DNA from: Pseudomonadota bacterium
Lineage (GTDB): Bacteria > Pseudomonadota > Gammaproteobacteria > Steroidobacterales > Steroidobacteraceae
DNA: 12,454 nucleotides
Assembly (NCBI GenBank): GCA_021780395.1
Contig: JAJXYU010000056.1
Coordinates: 1-12,454, forward strand
Direction: 5' to 3'
Part shown: positions 1 through 5,001 of the stretch, one piece after another
Numbering within the stretch: the first letter of the stretch is position 1
How the letters are laid out: each line of letters begins with the position of its first letter
Notes under the pieces: model-generated
Seen by the model: only the letters and a program-made list of their open reading frames with translations
The model's database searches: none
Told to the model about the DNA's origin: nothing
Translations under genes and position numbers: made by a program

Positions 1-350
1 ACATCAACAGCCTGACCCTCGGGTCGGTGCAGTACGGTGAGTCCTGGGCGGTCGCGGGTTGCTCGTCGACTTATTCGACCTGCACCACGATCGACTCCGG
101 CGTGGGCGCGTCCGGATCTTCGCTGACCATCGGCAACCTGGCGATGAACCCGTACGCGTCCTACGTGGTGTACGTCCCCTGCGCGAACGGCACGCGCTGC
201 GTGACGATGACCAACACCCGGATGACCAACAGCGACAACAACATCGTGTTGATGTCGGCGTCGACGGTGCCGGAGCCGGGTGCGCTCGCGCTGATGGCGG
301 TCGGCCTGTTCGGCCTCGGCTGGACGATTCGCCGTCGCCGGGCGAGCTGA
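1..350 (+). CDS. PEP-CTERM sorting domain protein, 3' part only
   Basis: The open frame enters from the left edge (first full codon at base 3) and ends with TGA at 348-350, leaving about 115 residues; the true start lies outside the window. The C-terminus is a textbook PEP-CTERM signal: a VPEP motif, a hydrophobic helix of about 18 residues, then an RRRR cluster. In this family the signal directs the protein to an exosortase (XrtA type) in the inner membrane, which removes the tail during export to the surface or exopolysaccharide matrix. The visible ectodomain is rich in Ser, Thr and Asn with several Cys. It aligns over its whole visible length with the protein encoded at 1480-2196 (shared GSVQ-GESW, CTTID-GVG, YVV-VPCAN and NNI-LMS blocks), so the two are paralogues facing each other. 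The exact function of the ectodomain is unknown. Confidence 0.9.
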   Translation, partial: INSLTLGSVQYGESWAVAGCSSTYSTCTTIDSGVGASGSSLTIGNLAMNPYASYVVYVPCANGTRCVTMTNTRMTNSDNNIVLMSASTVPEPGALALMAVGLFGLGWTIRRRRAS

Positions 351-381
351 TTCGACAACAAAGAGATCGACTGATCGCTGA

Positions 382-411
382 GATGCCGCCGCAAGGCGGC
401 ATCTTTTTTTT
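382..411 (+). terminator. Strong intrinsic terminator
   Basis: A perfect 9-bp stem (GATGCCGCC at 382-390, GGCGGCATC at 395-403) is closed by a GCAA loop of the stable GNRA type and followed directly by eight T residues (404-411). It lies 32 bases after the stop of the truncated PEP-CTERM gene, so it ends that transcript and insulates the downstream deacetylase gene. The run of T is on the + strand only. Confidence 0.95.
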
Positions 412-516
412 GGGCGTCCGGAACCCCGGCGGACCCGGCGAGACCGGACCCGCGTCGCCGCCAGCGCGACCCGCGCTTCCGCGAACTCCATCCTGGTCCC
501 GCCCGGTGGGCCGCCG

Positions 517-522
517 TATAGT
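517..522 (+). promoter_or_regulatory. Possible -10 box of a leaderless promoter
   Basis: TATAGT lies eight bases before the ATG of the deacetylase gene. A start of transcription 6-8 bases downstream would fall on or next to the A of the ATG, giving a leaderless mRNA. No Shine-Dalgarno sequence is visible between the box and the ATG, which fits. The -35 region (around 494-499, TGGTCC) is a poor match to TTGACA, so the call rests on the -10 box and on the missing ribosome-binding site. Confidence 0.45.
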
Positions 523-530
523 GCGCAGCG

Positions 531-1436
531 ATGGACGGCACGCTGGTCAACGCGTTCTCGGTCGACGTGGAGGACTACTTCCAGGTCGCCGCGCTCGCGC
601 CGGCGATTCCACGCGAGTCCTGGCCGGACCGGGAGTCCCGGGTCGAACGCAACACGGATCGCATCCTCGCGCTGCTCGAGGAGCGCGGGGTCCGCGGAAC
701 CTTCTTCGTGCTCGGCTGGATCGCCGAGCGCCACCCGGCGCTCGTCCGGCGGATCGCGGCGCTGGGCCATGAGATCGCGAGCCACGGCTACTCGCACCAG
801 CTGATCTACACCCAGAGTCCGGCGGAATTTCGCGCCGAGACCGTGCGCTCGAAGCACCTGCTCGAGGATCTGAGCGGCACCGCGGTCGAGGGGTATCGGG
901 CGGCGAGCTTCTCGATCACCCGGCGCTCGCTCTGGGCGCTCGACGTGCTCGTGGAGCTTGGCTTTCGCTACGATTCCTCGATCTTCCCGATCCGGCACGA
1001 CCGCTATGGGATCCCGGGCGCGTCGGAGGAACCGGGACCGCTGAGCGCACCGTCCGGTGCGACGCTGATCGAATTCCCGATGGGTGCCGCGCACTGGGGC
1101 GGCCTGCGGGTGCCGGTCTCGGGCGGCGGCTACTTCCGGCTGCTGCCGTTCCCGGTCACGCGCTGGGGACTGCGCCAGATCAATGCGCAGGGCCGGCCGT
1201 TCACGTTCTACCTGCACCCCTGGGAACTCGATCCGGATCAGCCGCGCATCCGGGTACCCTGGCTATCGCGCGTGCGGCATTACACCAACCTGCACTGCTG
1301 CGAGGATCGCCTGCGCCGGCTCCTGGGTGAGTTCTCGTTCGCGCCGATGCGCGAGGTCCTCGCGAACTACGGCCTGCGGGCGACGGCGCCCGCAAATGGA
1401 GACGCCCGCCTCGCGGCGGGCGTTTCCGTCGGTTGA
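531..1436 (+). CDS. XrtA/PEP-CTERM system-associated polysaccharide deacetylase
   Basis: A 301-residue protein with the NodB-type carbohydrate esterase fold and the C-terminal extension (DUF3473-like) typical of deacetylases linked to exosortase A loci. Visible motifs are SVDVEDYFQV near the N-terminus (Asp12 as likely base, Asp15 in the metal-site motif), SHGYSH with His85 and His89 as metal ligands, GYRAASFSI with Arg123, FRYDSS around 145-150, and FYLHPWE with His229. It probably removes acetyl groups from N-acetylhexosamine residues of an exopolysaccharide or its precursor; no signal peptide is visible, so the side of the membrane it works on is uncertain. The ATG at 531 places the first catalytic motif where homologues have it. 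The gene lies between PEP-CTERM genes, the context expected for this family, although exosortase and glycosyltransferases are not in the window. The last few residues are encoded by a terminator-like hairpin. Confidence 0.93.
   Translation: MDGTLVNAFSVDVEDYFQVAALAPAIPRESWPDRESRVERNTDRILALLEERGVRGTFFVLGWIAERHPALVRRIAALGHEIASHGYSHQLIYTQSPAEFRAETVRSKHLLEDLSGTAVEGYRAASFSITRRSLWALDVLVELGFRYDSSIFPIRHDRYGIPGASEEPGPLSAPSGATLIEFPMGAAHWGGLRVPVSGGGYFRLLPFPVTRWGLRQINAQGRPFTFYLHPWELDPDQPRIRVPWLSRVRHYTNLHCCEDRLRRLLGEFSFAPMREVLANYGLRATAPANGDARLAAGVSVG
1402..1423. terminator. Hairpin shared by two convergent genes, inside the deacetylase 3' end
   Basis: A 9-bp perfect inverted repeat (ACGCCCGCC at 1402-1410, GGCGGGCGT at 1415-1423) with a four-base loop. 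On the + strand it is followed by only a short TTT, and on the - strand by a broken T-rich stretch (CTCCATTTG), so as an intrinsic terminator it is weak in both directions. It lies within the last codons of the deacetylase and 57 bases after the stop of the opposing PEP-CTERM gene, where a bidirectional terminator would be expected. Confidence 0.6.
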
Positions 1437-1479
1437 CGGGCGCTCGGGGAACGCCCCGAGCGCGTTGCACCGCCAACCC

Positions 1480-2196
1480 TCAGGCCGACGGCCGCCGACG
1501 CCGCAGCATCAACCCGACGCCGGCGAGTCCCGCCGCGAGCAGCGCCCAGGTCGCAGGCTCCGGCACCGACGTCGTGACCGACATCAACAGGATGTTGTTG
1601 CTGGAGTTCGTGCTCGTCGATGCGCAGGTCGTGGAGTTCGCACACGGCACGTCGACCACGTACCCGTCGTAGTGGCCGAGGTTGCTGAGCGTGATGACCC
1701 CGTTGCTGCCGCCGCCGACACCCTGATCGATCGTCGTGCACGGCGTGTTGTTGAAGATGCAGCCCTGCAACTGCCAGGACTCCCCGCTCTGCACCGAGCC
1801 GATGCTGACCGACAGGATCGGCGCGCTGGCGACGAGCCCGATCCCGTTCGGGCTGAAGATCTCGTACTGGGAATTCGGGATCAGTCCGAGGCCGCGCTCC
1901 GGATTGCCCGGCAAGGTCCCGGCACCCTTCGCGTACAGACACGGGCCGTTGGCCGTGTCGTTGCAAGCGTTGCTGGTCCAGGTCCCGGCCAGGTTCGGCA
2001 CCAGCGCGAACGCGACGATCGACTGCTTCGGCGCGAGCGGATTGGTGAACAGGTAATTCCCGCCGAGCGTCTGGTTCGTGCCGCCGGCCAGTGCAAAGAA
2101 ATCCCAGTTGATCGCCGTCGCGGAGGCCGGTACCGCGAGCGCGGAACCGACGACGGCCGCGGCCGCGATCGAACTCAACCATGTCATCTTCGTCAT
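1480..2196 (-). CDS. PEP-CTERM sorting domain protein
   Basis: A 238-residue secreted protein. A signal peptide (about 27 residues ending VPASATA) is followed by a Ser/Thr/Asn/Gly-rich ectodomain with several Cys (NACND, GPC, GC-NNTPC, PCANSTTC). The C-terminal PEP-CTERM signal has a VPEP motif, a hydrophobic helix and RRRR. The protein is expected to be processed by an exosortase and released or attached at the surface or in the matrix; the ectodomain has no recognised activity. The start is the ATG at 2194-2196 because AAGGGGA (2205-2211) sits eight bases upstream; an in-frame ATG at 2223 lacks such a site. It is a paralogue of the truncated gene at the left edge. A sigma-54 promoter with upstream box and IHF-like site precedes it, so expression is probably controlled by an enhancer-binding activator. 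Confidence 0.92.
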   Translation of the reverse strand: MTKMTWLSSIAAAAVVGSALAVPASATAINWDFFALAGGTNQTLGGNYLFTNPLAPKQSIVAFALVPNLAGTWTSNACNDTANGPCLYAKGAGTLPGNPERGLGLIPNSQYEIFSPNGIGLVASAPILSVSIGSVQSGESWQLQGCIFNNTPCTTIDQGVGGGSNGVITLSNLGHYDGYVVDVPCANSTTCASTSTNSSNNILLMSVTTSVPEPATWALLAAGLAGVGLMLRRRRPSA

Positions 2197-2244
2197 GTCA
2201 GAAGTCCCCTTGAGTTTGTGCATCGCATCGAGACCCGATGAATC

Positions 2245-2262
2245 AGCAAGAACGATGCCAAA
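2245..2262 (-). promoter_or_regulatory. Sigma-54 (-24/-12) promoter of PEP-CTERM gene 1
   Basis: On the - strand the sequence reads TTTGGCATCGTTCTTGCT, close to the RpoN consensus TTGGCACGNNNNTTGCT. The invariant GG (2259-2258) and GC (2247-2246) are separated by exactly ten bases. Transcription would begin near 2234, giving a leader of about 38 bases before the ATG at 2196. The same element occurs before the next PEP-CTERM gene. Confidence 0.85.
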
Positions 2263-2279
2263 CCTCGAGTGATTATGAT

Positions 2280-2292
2280 TATCAATACGTTA
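2280..2292. promoter_or_regulatory. IHF-binding site candidate
   Basis: TATCAATACGTTA is an exact match to the integration host factor consensus WATCAANNNNTTR, set in a short AT-rich stretch of an otherwise GC-rich region. It lies between the shared 17-bp box and the sigma-54 promoter, the usual place for an IHF bend that brings an enhancer-bound activator to RpoN polymerase. Confidence 0.65.
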
Positions 2293-2333
2293 CGAGATCC
2301 TGAGCGACGCGTCGGCGGGTGGGAAGGCCCGGT

Positions 2334-2350
2334 TGTCAATTTTTCCGACA
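2334..2350. promoter_or_regulatory. 17-bp upstream box (copy 1), probable activator site
   Basis: TGTCAATTTTTCCGACA, bounded by the inverted half-sites TGTC and GACA, is centred 83 bases upstream of the -24 GG of PEP-CTERM gene 1. A second copy with 13 of 17 identical bases (3330-3346) precedes the second PEP-CTERM gene. By position it is an upstream activating sequence. The likely ligand is a PrsR-type sigma-54 activator, named because PrsK/PrsR accompany XrtA systems; no such gene is in the window. Confidence 0.65.
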
Positions 2351-2383
2351 CCCATCGAGTCGTCGGCGGGACTCCCCCATAAA

Positions 2384-2413
2384 GAAAACGCCCGCATCAC
2401 GGCGGGCGTTTTC
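2384..2413 (-). terminator. Intrinsic terminator of PEP-CTERM gene 2
   Basis: A 12-bp perfect inverted repeat (GAAAACGCCCGC at 2384-2395, GCGGGCGTTTTC at 2402-2413) with a six-base loop. On the - strand the stem ends in TTTTC and runs into TTTATGG, a good T-rich tail, 63 bases after the stop of the gene at 2476-3204. The + strand also ends in TTTTCC, so it could act in both directions. Confidence 0.9.
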
Positions 2414-2475
2414 CTGGCCTGGAGCGGCGTCGAGGAGTGGTCCTCCCCGCCCGCCGCATCGGCTCTGGACGGCTT

Positions 2476-3204
2476 TCAGGCCGATCGCTGCCGACGGCGC
2501 AGCATCAATCCGAGGCCCGCAAGCCCGGCCACGAACAGCGCCCAGGTCGCCGGCTCCGGAACGCTCGCGGGGCGGACGTTGAACTCCGTGACCAGCGCCG
2601 TGCTGTCCGCGGCTCCGGACGATCCGGAACCCACCACGCGGCTGGAGAGCGTGCCCGACCCGTTGGCTTCCATGTAGGTGTTGCCGCTGCCGTTGGGTAC
2701 CTGCTGGTTGTAGTCCATCGATACGTTCAGCAACAGATTGCCGTTCGCCGGGTTGTAGTCGAACGGCGTGCCGGTGATCGTCAAGGTGTTGCCGAGCCCG
2801 CCGAGCGCGCCCGAGAAGAACGTCTGGTTGTCCGCGCCGAGGTTGTTCGAGAACGTGCTCGACAGCCCGTCCACCGCAGCCGAAGTGGTCGAGAACGAGA
2901 TCGTGTAGGTGCCCGGAACCACTCCGATCGAGCTCGGATACTGCGCCAAGGCCTGCAAGAACGTGATCGACGAGATCACGGTCGGACCGCTGAACGCCGA
3001 CGCGGCATAGACCTGCTGATATTGCGTATTGTTGTCGGTGCAATCGAATGGGTAGCAATTGCCCGTGCCGTCGGAACTCGGCACCGTGAACGAAACGGCG
3101 TGCGCGCTGCCGAGCACGAGCGTGCCGGCGGCGATCAGGGCCAAGCCGGTGCGCTTCACCCAATCACGCGTCGTGGCATCGAAGAACGTCGAACCCAGGT
3201 TCAT
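2476..3204 (-). CDS. PEP-CTERM sorting domain protein (second family)
   Basis: A 242-residue secreted protein: a signal peptide of about 35 residues with a long charged n-region and ending GSAHA, a Ser/Thr/Asn/Gly-rich beta-type ectodomain, and a C-terminal PEP-CTERM signal (VPEPATWAL, hydrophobic helix, RRRQR). The ectodomain is not recognisably related to the neighbouring paralogue pair, although the last 28 residues of the two minus-strand proteins are nearly identical. The start is the ATG at 3202-3204, five bases after AAGGGGA. The longer in-frame start at 3294 is excluded because the sigma-54 promoter (3264-3281) lies inside that extension and its transcript would begin near 3253. It is monocistronic, with its own terminator at 2384-2413. 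It probably belongs to the same regulon as the other PEP-CTERM gene. Confidence 0.92.
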   Translation of the reverse strand: MNLGSTFFDATTRDWVKRTGLALIAAGTLVLGSAHAVSFTVPSSDGTGNCYPFDCTDNNTQYQQVYAASAFSGPTVISSITFLQALAQYPSSIGVVPGTYTISFSTTSAAVDGLSSTFSNNLGADNQTFFSGALGGLGNTLTITGTPFDYNPANGNLLLNVSMDYNQQVPNGSGNTYMEANGSGTLSSRVVGSGSSGAADSTALVTEFNVRPASVPEPATWALFVAGLAGLGLMLRRRQRSA

Positions 3205-3263
3205 GGTCATCCCCTTGAGCGGTTGCGTCATGACGGCATCAGGGCCGTGGTGATCCATGAGCG

Positions 3264-3281
3264 AGCAAGCGGCATGCCAAA
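3264..3281 (-). promoter_or_regulatory. Sigma-54 (-24/-12) promoter of PEP-CTERM gene 2
   Basis: On the - strand it reads TTTGGCATGCCGCTTGCT, which differs from TTGGCACGNNNNTTGCT by a single base in the defined positions. GG (3278-3277) and GC (3266-3265) are ten bases apart. It matches the promoter at 2245-2262 at 14 of 18 positions. The predicted transcript start is near 3253, giving a leader of about 50 bases. Confidence 0.88.
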
Positions 3282-3296
3282 CCTGAAAGTTCATTT

Positions 3297-3309
3297 AAAC
3301 AATGGGTTT
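3297..3309. promoter_or_regulatory. Weaker IHF-like site
   Basis: AAACAATGGGTTT matches seven of the nine defined positions of WATCAANNNNTTR, in the same orientation as the exact site at 2280-2292. Its centre lies 25 bases from the -24 GG, against 27 in the other promoter. It is supported mainly by this positional agreement. Confidence 0.4.
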
Positions 3310-3329
3310 TGCGAACGGCCCCGCTCGGA

Positions 3330-3346
3330 TGTAAAAATTCCCGACA
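3330..3346. promoter_or_regulatory. 17-bp upstream box (copy 2), probable activator site
   Basis: TGTAAAAATTCCCGACA shares 13 of 17 bases with the box at 2334-2350, including TGT at one end and CCGACA at the other. It is centred 60 bases upstream of the -24 GG. It lies 37 bases beyond the pduL stop codon, in the only free space between the two genes. Confidence 0.65.
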
Positions 3347-3383
3347 CGGGATGCCGGGTGTCCGCAGACGCGCCGACACCCAT

Positions 3384-4016
3384 CTACCCGCCCGCCTTGA
3401 CGATCCTCGCGAACGCCCCCTGCGGGCCGATCCCGGCGGCATTGCCCTCGTCGGTATCGAGGTGGACTTCCATCCGATAGTCCGGCGCGACCCGCACGAC
3501 GAGATCGTCGAAGGTGAGCGCGCGCTCGCCGGCGACGTGAATCGAGATCCGCTGCTGATCGTGCAAGCCGAGCGCGACCGCATCGGCCGGACTCAGGTGC
3601 AGGTGCCGCAGCGAACACACGACCCCGTGGTCGAGCGTCACGCGGCCCGCGGGCCCCTCGAGCGTGATCCCGGGCGTCCCGTCGAGATGCCCCGACTCGC
3701 GCAGCGGCGCGTCGATCCCGAGCACGAGCTCGTCGCTCCGGGACAGCTCCACCTGATCCTGAGAACGCGGCGGGCCGACGACCCGGACGTGCTCGATCCG
3801 CCCCTTCGGGCCGATCAGCGTGACCGTCTGCTCGGCCGCGAACTGCCCCGGCTGGCGCAGCATCGTGTGCACCCGCAGGTTCGCACCGGGTCCGAACAGC
3901 GCCTCGACGCTGCGCGCCGACAGGTGCACGTGGCGCGCGGACACCGCGACCGGGATCTCGACGTCACGCGCCGGCAGCGCGGTGCCGCCGGCGTGCGAAC
4001 CGATCCCCGAACTCAC
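3384..4016 (-). CDS. pduL: PduL-type phosphate acyltransferase
   Basis: A 210-residue protein of the PTAC family, which interconverts acyl-CoA plus phosphate and acyl-phosphate plus CoA (acetyl or propionyl). The four metal-binding His are present in ARHVHLS (His29, His31) and LRHLHLS (His138, His140), as are Glu62 and the PPRSQDQVE segment with the putative active-site Arg84. No microcompartment shell genes are nearby and there is no obvious encapsulation peptide, so a cytosolic housekeeping role, for example with acetate kinase, is inferred. The start is a GTG at 4016 that overlaps the TGA of the preceding gene (GTGA), giving the normal family length; the 59 extra codons of the longest ORF are the shadow of that gene. 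It is probably translated by coupling. It is the last gene of a stress protein / small exported protein / pduL run. Confidence 0.92.
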   Translation of the reverse strand: MSSGIGSHAGGTALPARDVEIPVAVSARHVHLSARSVEALFGPGANLRVHTMLRQPGQFAAEQTVTLIGPKGRIEHVRVVGPPRSQDQVELSRSDELVLGIDAPLRESGHLDGTPGITLEGPAGRVTLDHGVVCSLRHLHLSPADAVALGLHDQQRISIHVAGERALTFDDLVVRVAPDYRMEVHLDTDEGNAAGIGPQGAFARIVKAGG

Positions 4017-4381
4017 CGCTGGGGCGGTGGCGATGCGGTATTCGGCGTCGCGGTCGGTCCGCCGGGCGGGCCCATCATCCCGCCGCCGCGCATCATCCCG
4101 CCGCGGCGGCCCCAGGGCCGTCCGTCCTGCATCATCCGACACCCGCCCACCCCGAGCTCGGCGCGGCAGGCCCGCATCATCTCCTGCCGGCATTCGGCGA
4201 ATGGACGATCGGAGCGCAGGCAGGCGGCCATCTTTTCATGGATCAGCGCCATCTTCTCGCGCTGGGCGGCGGTCGGCCATTCGGCCTTCGCGGCCGAGGT
4301 CGCCGCGAACGCGCCGCCCGCGGCGACGGCGAGCGCGCCGAGCAGCGCGCCCTGCAAGACGAGTTTCTTCGGAATGCGCAT
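4013..4381 (-). CDS. Small exported Cys/Met-rich protein
   Basis: A 122-residue protein. A signal peptide (MRIPKK, hydrophobic stretch, GGAFA) leads to a mature part with a helical middle carrying four Cys in the pattern C-x9-C-x7-C-x8-C and several Met. The tail is rich in Gly, Met, Arg and Pro (GGMMRGGGMMGPPGG) and ends in a Pro/Thr/Ser-rich stretch. The start at 4381 is well supported: AGGAGG (4388-4393) is six bases upstream. I do not recognise a named family. Paired Met and Cys residues in a periplasmic protein suggest binding of copper or another soft metal, but this is inference. The four Cys could instead form two disulphides. It lies 56 bases after the universal stress gene and overlaps pduL by four bases, so the three are probably co-transcribed. 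Confidence 0.8.
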   Translation of the reverse strand: MRIPKKLVLQGALLGALAVAAGGAFAATSAAKAEWPTAAQREKMALIHEKMAACLRSDRPFAECRQEMMRACRAELGVGGCRMMQDGRPWGRRGGMMRGGGMMGPPGGPTATPNTASPPPQR

Positions 4382-4437
4382 GCTGAACCTCCTGCTGACA
4401 ACCGGGGAAAGATCGGGCGCGGCCCGCGGCGCGCGCG

Positions 4438-4908
4438 CTAAGACTTCGTGGCGGGACTCTTCGTCGCCGGTCGATGCACGAGCAGCACCGGCGCCGCCAC
4501 GCTGCGCAGCACCGTCTCGGCATCGCTCCCGAGCGCGAGGCGCCGCAAGCCCCGCCGGCCGTGCGTGCCCATCACGACGAGGTCCGCGGGCCACTCCTTA
4601 GCCTGCTCGGCGATGAACTGCGCCGCGGGTCCGCCGATCGACTCGATCAGCACCCCTTCGGGCTCGAGGCCCTTCTGGCGCGCCAGCGCCTCGGCCTGGT
4701 TCAGGATCTTCTGGCCGTCGCTCCTCATCGACTCGATCACGGTGTTCGCGTAGAGGCCCGAGCCGAACGCGTAATCGATGATGAGCTCATTGACGACGTG
4801 CAGGATGCGGATCTTCCCGCCGACGAGCTTGGCGATCTGGATGGCTTCCTCGAGACCTGCGGTCGCGGTCTCGCTGCCGTCGACCGGAACCAGGATTTTC
4901 CCGTACAT
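4438..4908 (-). CDS. Universal stress protein (UspA family)
   Basis: A single-domain Usp of 156 residues. The fold starts with KILVPVDGSE (Asp10 contacts adenine in ATP-binding members). It ends with the nucleotide-binding signature G-x2-G-x9-G-S (Gly114, Gly117, Gly127-Ser128) followed by VAAPVLLV, so it should bind ATP and act as a dimer in the cytoplasm under starvation, oxidative or energy stress. The start at 4908 is preceded by GGAGAG at six bases; the longer ORF from 4950 adds residues outside the fold. The C-terminus carries a small direct repeat (ATKS-P-ATKS). It leads the run with the exported Cys/Met-rich protein and pduL. The 93 bases upstream, after the rhomboid stop, could hold a promoter, but no convincing boxes were seen. 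Confidence 0.94.
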   Translation of the reverse strand: MYGKILVPVDGSETATAGLEEAIQIAKLVGGKIRILHVVNELIIDYAFGSGLYANTVIESMRSDGQKILNQAEALARQKGLEPEGVLIESIGGPAAQFIAEQAKEWPADLVVMGTHGRRGLRRLALGSDAETVLRSVAAPVLLVHRPATKSPATKS

Positions 4909-5001
4909 GCGGCGCTCTCCGGCGGTTTCGATGGGATCATTGAACCACATCCGCGGTCCCGCCGCGCCGCCGGGGATCCCGACGATTCCTGCGGCTTCCG
5001 C

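Noticed and set aside
2224..2475. Possible small gene between the two PEP-CTERM genes
   Set aside because: The short frames here have no coding look. The space is fully accounted for by the promoter, IHF-like site, 17-bp box and terminator.
3205..3294. Extended start of the second PEP-CTERM protein
   Set aside because: The sigma-54 promoter lies inside this stretch, so the extra codons would not be on the transcript. The ribosome-binding site and signal peptide fit the ATG at 3204.
4017..4193. N-terminal extension of PduL in the longest ORF
   Set aside because: These codons overlap the Cys/Met-rich gene in another frame and are Arg/Asp-rich without family similarity. The GTG at 4016 gives the normal family length and a standard four-base overlap.
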